From assembly GCA_016936015.1 (NCBI GenBank), contig JAFGPV010000084.1, positions 1-52,459 on the forward strand: a stretch of 52,459 bases of DNA, written 5' to 3'. The position numbers and the translations under genes are program-made. The stretch comes from Pirellulales bacterium (lineage in GTDB: Bacteria > Planctomycetota > Planctomycetia > Pirellulales > Thermoguttaceae). Below, in pieces: positions 34,267-41,770 of the stretch (position 1 is the stretch's first letter; every line of letters begins with the position of its first letter). A model generated the notes under the pieces. It had not been told where the DNA came from, did not search any database, and saw only the letters and a program-made list of their open reading frames with translations.

Positions 34267-37200
34267 ATGAAAGGGCGTTTCGTGTCTTGGTCGAGTATTT
34301 TCCGCGCCTTCGCCGTTGTTGTGGCGGGCGCATTGTTGCCGATGTGCACCCTCTCCGCCGAAGAATTTGACTGGCGGAATGTGGAGGGTCACAATTGGCT
34401 CACTCCCGTGAAATCCCAATTCGGCGGGACGTGCTGGGCCTTTGGATCGATGGGCACCGTCGAGACCCATTACAAGCTCACCCGGAATGATTTTTCCTTT
34501 AATCCCGACATCTCCGAACAGCAAGTCGTCTGGGAGACGAATCCCGACATGGGGAGCACGGGTGGCGGCTATGAAATGGACGCCCTGCACTATGCCACCA
34601 CCCACGGCATCGTCTCGGAGGCGGAATGCCCCTATCAGCCGAGCAGCCCCGACGTCGGCATCCCTCCCTATTGGCCGTTGGCGTCGGGGTGGGAAAGCCG
34701 CGTCTGGAAGAATGCCGGGGACGGCGCCATTACATCGACCACCACCAACATCAAGTCCAAGCTGAAGACCAATGGTCCGCTGCTGACCGCCATCGCCTCG
34801 TGGAACGATTTATACGGCTCCGTGGCGGAATTGAAGGCGAACTACCGCTCGCCCATTTATGACATCGATCATGCCGTCGTGATCGTGGGCTATTACGACG
34901 ACGCCGAGGTCCCCAGCGGGGGATATTGGGTCATCAAGAATAGCTGGAGTGAAGGTTGGGGCGAGGCCGGCTACGGCTTTGTTCCCTACGGCAGCATTGA
35001 AAGTCACTACCGGACCGAGGCCGTCAACGGCCCCACCTATTACACCGGCGCGATGGCCTCGGCCGCCTGGAGCGGCGGGGCCGGCACCTGGGCGGCGGGT
35101 GACGGCGCGAAGTGGGGCGGCTACGCCTGGGAGAATCTGGAAACCAACGCCACCTTCAACGGCACCGGCGGAGCGGTTGCCATCAGCGGGACCGCCATCG
35201 CCCACGGGATGACCGTCAGTGCCACCGGCTATACGTTTACGGGCGGCAATCTCACCGTCACCGCCGGCGGCATCACCGCCAATCAGAGCACTACGATCAA
35301 CTCGCCCGTCACCGTCGGCGCCCCGCAGACCTGGAACGTCGCCAGCGGGAAGACGCTCACCGTCAACGGCGCGGTCCACACGGTGATCAGCAACCTGACG
35401 ATCACCGGCTCGGGCCACACGACTCTCGGCGGCCCGATCGACGGCGGCGGCGTGATCAACACCTACGGCGGCGCCGCTCCCGGCAATATCTACAAAACCG
35501 GCACCGGCACCCTCAAGTTTTCCGGGGCGGCGAACTACAGCGGCAACATCAACGCCACCGGCGGCACGCTCAATTTTGCCCCGCCCAGCGGCGTGACCGC
35601 CGCGTTCAGCGGCGTCATCAGCGGCTCCCGCCCGGTGACCAAAACCGACGCCGGCACGACGATCTTTTCCGGCGCCAACACCTACAGCGGAACGACCACG
35701 ATCTCCGCCGGGGCCTTGCAGGCCGACAACGGCGTGGGCTTGCCCAGCAGCCGGTTCCTCAGCCTGGCCGGCGGCGTCCTGCAAAGCAACGGGACCGTCA
35801 CCTTCACCCGCAGCCTGGGCACCTCAGGCAACCGATTCCAGTGGACCACCAGCGGCGGCGGATTCGCCGCCGGCGCCGGCCCGATGACCGTCCGGGTCAA
35901 CAACGGCACGGGTACGCTCTCCTGGGGCACGAGCGGGAACGTCATCAAGGGCACCCTGAAATTCGGCTCCCAATCGGCCGCCAACCTGGTCGATTTCCAG
36001 AACGGCATTAATCTCGGCAGCTCGACCCGGACCATTCAAGTCGACGACAATCCGGCCACCGGCGCCGACTACGCCAAGATTTCGGGCGTCATTTCCGGCA
36101 CGGGCGGACTGACTAAAACCGGCGCCGGCCTCCTGGCCCTGACGGCGGGCAATTCCTACAGCGGCACGACCACGATCTCCGCCGGCGCCTTGCAGGCCGA
36201 CAACGGCGCGGGTCTGCCCAGCAGCCGGTTCCTCAGCCTGGCCGGCGGCGTCCTGCAAAACAACACCGCCTCCAGTTTCACCCGGAGCCTGGGCACCAGC
36301 GGCGGCACGTTCCAATTCACCAGCAGCGGCGGGGGCTTCGCCGCGGGCACAACCGCATTGAACGTGCGGATTAATAACGACGCCGGCAGCGTCATCAGTT
36401 GGGGCACGAGCGGCAACGTCATCAAGGGAACGCTGAAATTCGGCTCGCCCACGGCCGCCAACACGGTGACCTTGGAGAACGTTCTTGACCTCAACGGCGC
36501 CGAACGCACGTTCTACGTCGAGGACAACCCCGGCACTTCCAGCGATCTGGCCGTGATCTCCGGCGTGATTACCGACGTCCAGGCATTCAGCTCCGGCAAC
36601 TGGACCGGCGCGATCCGAAAAACGGGAACCGGCACACTGGTCCTCACCGCCCGCAATGAAAACGGCCAAGGCGACGGCAGCGCCGGAAACACCACCGTCG
36701 CCGACGGCGCGTTGCAGGCCGACCGCGATCTGGGACTCTCGGGGTGGGCCGGACTGATCCTCGAGGGCGGCGTACTGCAAAGCAACAGTGCGATCACCTA
36801 CGCGGAGCCCCTTTGGGCCTACGGCAGCGACGCCCGGCGCGTCAAGTGGCTAAGCGGCGGCTTCTCCGCCGGCGGCGGAAAAATGACCGTCAACATCGGC
36901 GGCGCCGCCGCAACCGTCAACTTTGGCGACGCGGACGGCACGCAAGGAATCGCCGGGATCCTGAAATTAAGCTCCAAGACCGCCCGTTACGAGACGGAAC
37001 TCCTGAACGGGCTCAATCTGAACAACGGCAGCCGCACGATCCACGTGGATGACAATTCCTTCGATTCGGGCGACCTTGCCACCCTCTCGGGAGTCATCAG
37101 CGGCAGCGGGTCCTTGACCAAAACGGGCCTGGGCACCCTCCGTCTGTGCGGCTCGTCGGGGAATACTTATTCCGGAACCACCACGGTCACCGACGGCACG

Positions 37201-39543
37201 TTGATCCTGGCGAAGACCTCGGGTTACGCCGTCCCCGGCAACCTGACAATCTCCGCCGCCACCGACAGGACGTTTGTCGTCCTCAACGGATCCAACCAAA
37301 TCAATCCCTCGGCCATGGTCACCTTCGCCGGCGGATACTGGCCGTACCTCTCGCTGCACGGCAACAACCAAACGTTGGCCGGCATCTCCGATTCCACCGG
37401 CCTGGGGGTGATTCAAAATACCTTCGACGAAACCGACGTCACCCAGACCAGCACGCTCACCGTCAATAATGCCGCTGACTGCTCCTTCAACGGCTACCTG
37501 CGCAACACCAGGTACGGCACCGGTCTGCTCGCCCTGGCGAAATCCGGCGCCGGTACGCTCACGCTTTCCGGCGGCAATATCGTCTATACCGGCGGAACCA
37601 CGATCAACGGCGGCAAGCTCGTCCTGCAAAACGTGACCGATCCGGGATTCCTCGCCTCCGCGGTCACCAATAACGGCACGCTGGAACTCAGCAACCCCGG
37701 CGACATCACCTGGAACGCCCCCGTCAGCGGCTCCGGCGCGATCAGCAAACCCGGCACGAACACTCTGACGCTGGGCGCCAATGTCGCGTGCAGCGGCGGA
37801 TTGAACATCGGCGGCGGCCGGGTCGTGCTGACGGACAACACCAGCGCCCTGCTGGGCGGCCCGATCATTGACGGCGGCACGCTGGAGGTCAATGCCAACG
37901 CGACCAATATGACGATCTCCGGCGCGATTTCCAACGGCGCCGCCGTCGGCGAACTGGTGAAAAACGGCCCCGGCACGTTGACCCTTACCGGCGCCAACAC
38001 CTACGGCGACGGCGTCGGCTGGATCGGTTTTACGACGGTCAACGGAGGCATCTTGCAGGCCGACCGCGGCGTCGGTCTGCCCACCGGAAGCTGCCTGGTC
38101 CTCAATGGCGGCAGCGTCTTTCAGAGCAACAGCGCCGCCACCTTCGACACCGGCTTCTGGTACGACTGGGGATTCCTCGTCTGGAACAACGGCGGCTTCT
38201 CCGCCGGCGGCGGCAAAATGACCGTCAACCTCTACGGCGACGGACGCACCCTCACCTGGGGCGACAACGGCTACGTCAACCTGGCCGGCACGATGTTCCT
38301 CAACTCGCCGTCGGCCCAGTACGAGACCGAGATCCGCAACGGCATCAACCTCAACGGCGCCGACCGCACCATCCAGGTGAACGACAATCCCTACTCCTCC
38401 GGCGACTACGCCTCCCTGACGGGCGCGATCACCGGAACCGGGGGCATCGTGAAAACCGGCCCCGGCGTGCTGTACCTGAGAGGCCCCTCCGGAAACACCT
38501 TCAGCGGCAACACCACCGTGACGGGAGGAGCCCTCGTGTTGGCCAAGACCTCCGGATACGCCGTCCCCGGAAACCTGGTGATGTCCGCTCCCAGCGGCAG
38601 CCCGTTCGTTTACGTCCAGGGGGCCAACCAGATCGCCCCCTCCTCGGTGCTGACCTTCGCGGGCGGCTATTGGCCGCATTTCCTGCTTTACGGCAATAAC
38701 GTCACCGTGGCGGGCATCTCCGACCCCTACGGCACCGGAGTGATTGAAAACACCCAGGATGAGACCGGCGTAGGAAATGCCACGCTCACGGTCAATAATT
38801 CCGCCAATTATGGATTCTCCGGTTATCTCCGCGACCATTGGGCCGGCAGCGGACTGCTGGCCATTGTCAAAGGCGGCGACGGCACCTTGGCCCTCTCGGG
38901 TCCCAACAGCGGCGGCTACACCGGCGGTCTGACGGTCAATGCCGGCGTCCTCGACTACAGCGCGGGCGTCCTGCCGAGTTGTACCATCACCATTAACGGC
39001 GGAACACTCATTCCGCCGGGCGGCGGCGGCATGGCGGCGGCGGCCGGCGGCGAGGAGGCCTCCGGCGGCGAGAGCGGCGGTCCCTCCCGGCCGTCGATCG
39101 TCAACAACGCCGAGTTCGTGATCCCCGAGGGTTCCGCTCCCCTGGTACTCGACACACTGACCGGTCCGGGAACCACCCATCTGGAAGGCGACGCCCAACT
39201 CATCGCGTCGAGCATCGCCCAAAGCGAGTTGATTATCGGCGGCGACAGTGGACGAGAGTCCGTTCCCCTGACGCTCGGCTTATCGACCGAGCCGGAGATC
39301 GCCTCTTTGGGTAATGATGCCCAAAATTCCGCCTCGGATATCGTCCCGGATATGCCGATTCCCGGCGGTAAAAATCCGGATTCCATTCCCTTGACGCTCG
39401 GCGTCGCCAACCAAGGAGTACCCATGGCTTTATCCGGTACCCGCAGCATGACGCCAGTTCCCGAACCCGGTACGCTGATCCTCCTGCTCGCCCTGGGAGT
39501 CCTTTTCGGAGGCAAGACGCTTGCGAAGAGGATCCAAGGATGA
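34267..39543 (+). CDS. Secreted papain-family (C1A) protease with beta-strand repeats and PEP-CTERM tail
   Basis: 1758 residues. A signal peptide (FAVVVAGALLPMCTLSA) leads straight into a C1A peptidase without a long propeptide: NWLTPVKSQFGGTCWAFGSM with Gln51 and Cys56, DHAVVIVGYY with His202, YWVIKNSWSEGWGEAGYG with Asn225. All four catalytic positions are present. From about 265 to 1560 it is autotransporter-type beta-strand repeats (SGANTYSGTTTISAGALQAD and similar). It ends with a PEP-CTERM signal, PVPEPGTLILLLALGVLF and a basic tail. It probably works outside the membrane on a surface matrix. Large internal duplications are noted separately. AAAGGAG precedes the ATG. Confidence 0.9.
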   Translation: MKGRFVSWSSIFRAFAVVVAGALLPMCTLSAEEFDWRNVEGHNWLTPVKSQFGGTCWAFGSMGTVETHYKLTRNDFSFNPDISEQQVVWETNPDMGSTGGGYEMDALHYATTHGIVSEAECPYQPSSPDVGIPPYWPLASGWESRVWKNAGDGAITSTTTNIKSKLKTNGPLLTAIASWNDLYGSVAELKANYRSPIYDIDHAVVIVGYYDDAEVPSGGYWVIKNSWSEGWGEAGYGFVPYGSIESHYRTEAVNGPTYYTGAMASAAWSGGAGTWAAGDGAKWGGYAWENLETNATFNGTGGAVAISGTAIAHGMTVSATGYTFTGGNLTVTAGGITANQSTTINSPVTVGAPQTWNVASGKTLTVNGAVHTVISNLTITGSGHTTLGGPIDGGGVINTYGGAAPGNIYKTGTGTLKFSGAANYSGNINATGGTLNFAPPSGVTAAFSGVISGSRPVTKTDAGTTIFSGANTYSGTTTISAGALQADNGVGLPSSRFLSLAGGVLQSNGTVTFTRSLGTSGNRFQWTTSGGGFAAGAGPMTVRVNNGTGTLSWGTSGNVIKGTLKFGSQSAANLVDFQNGINLGSSTRTIQVDDNPATGADYAKISGVISGTGGLTKTGAGLLALTAGNSYSGTTTISAGALQADNGAGLPSSRFLSLAGGVLQNNTASSFTRSLGTSGGTFQFTSSGGGFAAGTTALNVRINNDAGSVISWGTSGNVIKGTLKFGSPTAANTVTLENVLDLNGAERTFYVEDNPGTSSDLAVISGVITDVQAFSSGNWTGAIRKTGTGTLVLTARNENGQGDGSAGNTTVADGALQADRDLGLSGWAGLILEGGVLQSNSAITYAEPLWAYGSDARRVKWLSGGFSAGGGKMTVNIGGAAATVNFGDADGTQGIAGILKLSSKTARYETELLNGLNLNNGSRTIHVDDNSFDSGDLATLSGVISGSGSLTKTGLGTLRLCGSSGNTYSGTTTVTDGTLILAKTSGYAVPGNLTISAATDRTFVVLNGSNQINPSAMVTFAGGYWPYLSLHGNNQTLAGISDSTGLGVIQNTFDETDVTQTSTLTVNNAADCSFNGYLRNTRYGTGLLALAKSGAGTLTLSGGNIVYTGGTTINGGKLVLQNVTDPGFLASAVTNNGTLELSNPGDITWNAPVSGSGAISKPGTNTLTLGANVACSGGLNIGGGRVVLTDNTSALLGGPIIDGGTLEVNANATNMTISGAISNGAAVGELVKNGPGTLTLTGANTYGDGVGWIGFTTVNGGILQADRGVGLPTGSCLVLNGGSVFQSNSAATFDTGFWYDWGFLVWNNGGFSAGGGKMTVNLYGDGRTLTWGDNGYVNLAGTMFLNSPSAQYETEIRNGINLNGADRTIQVNDNPYSSGDYASLTGAITGTGGIVKTGPGVLYLRGPSGNTFSGNTTVTGGALVLAKTSGYAVPGNLVMSAPSGSPFVYVQGANQIAPSSVLTFAGGYWPHFLLYGNNVTVAGISDPYGTGVIENTQDETGVGNATLTVNNSANYGFSGYLRDHWAGSGLLAIVKGGDGTLALSGPNSGGYTGGLTVNAGVLDYSAGVLPSCTITINGGTLIPPGGGGMAAAAGGEEASGGESGGPSRPSIVNNAEFVIPEGSAPLVLDTLTGPGTTHLEGDAQLIASSIAQSELIIGGDSGRESVPLTLGLSTEPEIASLGNDAQNSASDIVPDMPIPGGKNPDSIPLTLGVANQGVPMALSGTRSMTPVPEPGTLILLLALGVLFGGKTLAKRIQG
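35695..36640 (+). repeat. Tandem 474-nt module inside the papain-family gene
   Basis: The block beginning GCCTTGCAGGCCGACAACGG recurs exactly 474 nt (158 codons) later at high identity, extending through SSRFLSLAGGVLQ, GGGFAAG and SWGTSGNVIKGTLKFGS. More diverged copies of the start (GALQADRDLG, GILQADRGVG) come near 36709 and 38047. A second module with LAKTSGYAVPGN and FAGGYWP occurs at about 37207 and 1.33 kb later at 38539. Confidence 0.85.
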
Positions 39544-39668
39544 TAATTTTCTCCCGGTTCCCATGCCCTCGGGGATGGGAACCGGGGGAAATCCCTTATC
39601 GGAAAAATTTCCAAAATTGCTCTTGAAACCTTTGAAAATTATGCGATAATAAAGAGGTTGGTGTTCTC
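39544..39668. other. Leader promoter region before aroF attenuator
   Basis: It holds a candidate promoter TTGAAA (39623-39628), a 16-nt spacer and GATAAT (39645-39650). If used, transcription would start near 39657, leaving only about 12 nt before the leader ATG and placing GAGG (39654-39657) at its edge. A start further upstream cannot be excluded. Confidence 0.35.
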
Positions 39669-39743
39669 ATGGCTTACAATTTTACCGCCTATTATTGGTA
39701 TTACTTTACCCGCCCGGGTCGCGGGGTCGGCGGAGGTTCGTAA
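39669..39743 (+). CDS. Aromatic leader peptide of DAHP synthase attenuator
   Basis: 24 codons from ATG to TAA. The peptide begins MAYNFTAYYWYYFT and continues RPGRGVGGGS. Eight of its first 13 residues are aromatic: five Tyr, two Phe and one Trp. GAGG lies 11 nt before the ATG. This is the composition expected of a translated sensor for all three aromatic amino acids. The second half of the peptide is encoded by the GC-rich segment that can pair in the antiterminator. It lies 190 nt upstream of the DAHP synthase gene, the entry enzyme of aromatic synthesis. There is no other reason for such a peptide at this place. Confidence 0.85.
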   Translation: MAYNFTAYYWYYFTRPGRGVGGGS

Positions 39744-39809
39744 GCCTTAAACCAGCAAATCGAAACAAACCCAAACCCCGAGACCTGAAAAGGTCGCGGG
39801 GTTTTTTTT
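39717..39809 (+). promoter_or_regulatory. Transcription attenuator of aroF
   Basis: Three segments are seen. Segment A, GGTCGCGGGGT (39717-39727), lies in the last leader codons. Segment B, ACCCCGAGACC, is at 39775-39785. Segment C, GGTCGCGGGGT (39792-39802), is identical to A. B can pair with A as antiterminator or with C as terminator, but not with both. A ribosome stalled at the Tyr/Trp codons (39690-39704) would leave A free. One that reaches the stop at 39741 would hinder A and let B-C form. This is the classical attenuation logic inferred from sequence. Confidence 0.8.
39774..39809 (+). terminator. Rho-independent terminator of the aroF leader
   Basis: AACCCCGAGACCT (39774-39786), a GAAA tetraloop, and AGGTCGCGGGGTT (39791-39803) form 12 base pairs with one A/G mismatch. 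They are followed by eight consecutive T, then ATTTT. The GNRA loop and U-run make it a strong intrinsic terminator. It lies upstream of, not after, aroF. Confidence 0.92.
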
Positions 39810-39815
39810 ATTTTC

Positions 39816-39851
39816 ATCCCCTCTCCCTTTAGGAGAGGGTCAGGGAGAGGG
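39816..39851. repeat. Palindromic repeat, family D (in aroF leader)
   Basis: CATCCCCTCTCCCTTTAGGA GAGGGTCAGGGAGAGGGC, directly after the attenuator U-run. It is probably a chance insertion of the family into the leader; it could form a second hairpin before the aroF ribosome site. Confidence 0.8.
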
Positions 39852-39933
39852 CGATCGGAGTTGTTTATGTCGTCCACAATCCTCACATACTGTTATTGGT
39901 GGTAAAAAACGCATTTCCCCGGAGTACCTGGCC

Positions 39934-40950
39934 ATGATCGTCGTGATGAAAAAAGGGGCTACGAAAGAGCAGATCGAACACATGATCCGGCGCGTGGAAG
40001 AATTAGGCCTGAAAGCGCATCCGATCTACGGGACCGAGCGGACCGTGATCGCGGCCATCGGCGAGAAACGCGACGAGCATCGGGCCTCGTTGGAAAGCGG
40101 GGCGGGCGTGGCCGAGGTCGTGCCGATCCTGGCCCCCTACAAGGTCGCCAGCCGCGAGGTCAAGCCCGAGCCGACCGTCGTCCGCGCCGGCAGCCTCAGT
40201 GTGGGCAACTGCCACCTCGGCATGATCGCCGGACCGTGCTCGGTCGAAAGCGCGGAGCAGACCCTGCAAACCGCCCGGGCCGTCAAGGCCGCCGGGGCGA
40301 CCGCGCTGCGCGGCGGGGCCTTCAAACCGCGGACCAGCCCTTACAGTTTCCAGGGCTTGAAAGAAGAGGGTTTAAAAATCCTCGCCGCCGCCCGGGAGGA
40401 GACCGGCCTGGCCGTGGTCACCGAGGTCATCTCCGAAGGCGACGTGCCGCTGGTGGCCGGCTACGCCGACGTCCTCCAGATCGGCGCCCGGAACATGCAG
40501 AACTACCGGCTGCTGGAGGCCGTCGGGGAGGCCGGCAAGCCGGTGCTGCTGAAACGCGGCGCCAGCGCCACGCTCGACGAGCTGCTCTTGGCCGCCGAAT
40601 ACATCCTCAACGCGGGCAATCCGCAGGTGATGCTCTGCGAGCGGGGCATCCGCACCTTCGAGACCCATACCCGCTTCACGCTGGCCCTGTCGGCCGTGCC
40701 GTACCTCCACGACCGGACGCACCTGCCGGTGGTCGTCGATCCGAGCCACGGCACGGGCCACACGTCCCTGGTCGCCCCAATGGCCGCCGCCGCGGTGGCC
40801 GCCGGCGCCGACGGCCTGATCGTCGAGGTTCACCCCGATCCCGAAACGGCCTTGAGCGACGGCTACCAATCGCTCACCTTCGAGGAGTTCGAAGGCTTGA
40901 TGGAACTCGTCCGCCGCGTGGCCGAGGCGGTGGGCAAACAGATTGAGTGA
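39934..40950 (+). CDS. aroF: 3-deoxy-7-phosphoheptulonate (DAHP) synthase, type I-beta with FL domain
   Basis: 338 residues. Residues 1-70 ([20 protein letters not shown]) are the ferredoxin-like regulatory domain found on Thermotoga-type DAHP synthases, which binds Tyr/Phe for feedback inhibition. The barrel follows with [63 protein letters not shown] and [11 protein letters not shown], all PEP/E4P and metal-site motifs. It makes DAHP, the first shikimate-pathway compound. GGAG precedes the ATG. Control by leader attenuation plus allosteric inhibition is suggested. Confidence 0.97.
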   Translation: MIVVMKKGATKEQIEHMIRRVEELGLKAHPIYGTERTVIAAIGEKRDEHRASLESGAGVAEVVPILAPYKVASREVKPEPTVVRAGSLSVGNCHLGMIAGPCSVESAEQTLQTARAVKAAGATALRGGAFKPRTSPYSFQGLKEEGLKILAAAREETGLAVVTEVISEGDVPLVAGYADVLQIGARNMQNYRLLEAVGEAGKPVLLKRGASATLDELLLAAEYILNAGNPQVMLCERGIRTFETHTRFTLALSAVPYLHDRTHLPVVVDPSHGTGHTSLVAPMAAAAVAAGADGLIVEVHPDPETALSDGYQSLTFEEFEGLMELVRRVAEAVGKQIE

Positions 40951-40961
40951 CGAGAATGATG

Positions 40962-40988
40962 GATGCGGCAGGATGCCGCATCACTTTT
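40962..40988 (+). terminator. Hairpin terminator between aroF and sigma factor gene
   Basis: GATGCGGCAGGATGCCGCAT C (40962-40982) is a perfect hairpin followed by ACTTTTTA. It ends aroF and lies just past the convergent sigma factor gene. The same 21-nt core recurs at 50158-50178 in the other orientation. Confidence 0.7.
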
Positions 40989-40993
40989 TAATA

Positions 40994-41770
40994 TTACAGG
41001 CAGTTCAAGAGGGAGCGGATCTCTTCGTCGATCTCCTCGGGCGAGGCGACGGTGTGGGCGATCTCCTCGCGGAGCAGCTCGCGGTAGCGGCGGCGGAGGC
41101 GGTGGACGGCCGTTTTGACGGCCCCTTCGGTCGTGCCGAGGCGCTCGGCCACTGCCGCGTAGGTCTCCGACCGGCCGCCGGAGAGGAAGATTTTTAGGGT
41201 TTTGAACTGCTCCGCCTTCCGGTCGGCCGTCTGCTCGGCCTCCAGCCGGGAGAGGACGCGATCCAGAAGCGCCAAGGCCCATTGCTTCTCAAACATCTTC
41301 TCGGGCGTCAGGTCGTGGGCCGGCTCGAGGCGGTAGCGGGATTCGGCGTCGAGTCCATCGAGTGGAACGACCTTTCGGCCGCCGCCCCGTTTCCGGGCCC
41401 GGGCGCGGTCCCGTTGATCGGAGAGGAAATGCTTCAGCGACGCCAGGAGGAAGGACCGGAATTTTCCCTTTTGCGGTTCCACGCCCTTTAAAAAATCCTT
41501 GGCCAGCAGCCGGGCGAAGAATTCCTGGGTGAGGTCCTCGGCCTCGTGGCTTTCGTGCCCACGGTGGCGGAGGAAGGCGTAAAGCGGGTACCAGTAGATG
41601 CGGCACAACTCGGCCAGGGCCGTGGCGGCAATCGGAGTCTGCGTCCCTCGGGCCGCGGAGAGGATCAACGTCCAGCGGGTGGCGGCAAAATCGCTCTGCG
41701 AGGAATTGTGTCCGGCGTTCGTGTTTTCAGGAGCGGGAGAAAACGACATGCGGTTGTTTCCCATCATCAT
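40994..41770 (-). CDS. RNA polymerase sigma factor, ECF-like sigma-70 family
   Basis: 258 residues. Region 2 is seen in YWYPLYAFLRHRGHESHEAEDLTQEFFARLLAKDFLKG and region 4 in the C-terminal helix-turn-helix, ETYAAVAERLGTTEGAVKTAVHRLRRRYRELLREEIAHTV. An N-terminal SDFAATRWTLI and the insert GGRKVVPLDGL between the domains are typical of the planctomycete ECF groups linked to protein kinases. No anti-sigma gene is adjacent. The ATG at 41770 overlaps the kinase stop as ATGA, implying translational coupling, so the kinase probably controls it. Starts at 41767, 41764 and 41749 are alternatives. Confidence 0.9.
   Translation of the reverse strand: MMMGNNRMSFSPAPENTNAGHNSSQSDFAATRWTLILSAARGTQTPIAATALAELCRIYWYPLYAFLRHRGHESHEAEDLTQEFFARLLAKDFLKGVEPQKGKFRSFLLASLKHFLSDQRDRARARKRGGGRKVVPLDGLDAESRYRLEPAHDLTPEKMFEKQWALALLDRVLSRLEAEQTADRKAEQFKTLKIFLSGGRSETYAAVAERLGTTEGAVKTAVHRLRRRYRELLREEIAHTVASPEEIDEEIRSLLNCL

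Noticed and set aside
36967-39222. A 751-codon minus-strand frame opposite the papain-family gene
   Set aside because: It is antisense to highly repetitive beta-strand codons, which naturally lack stops in one antisense frame; no motif is seen.
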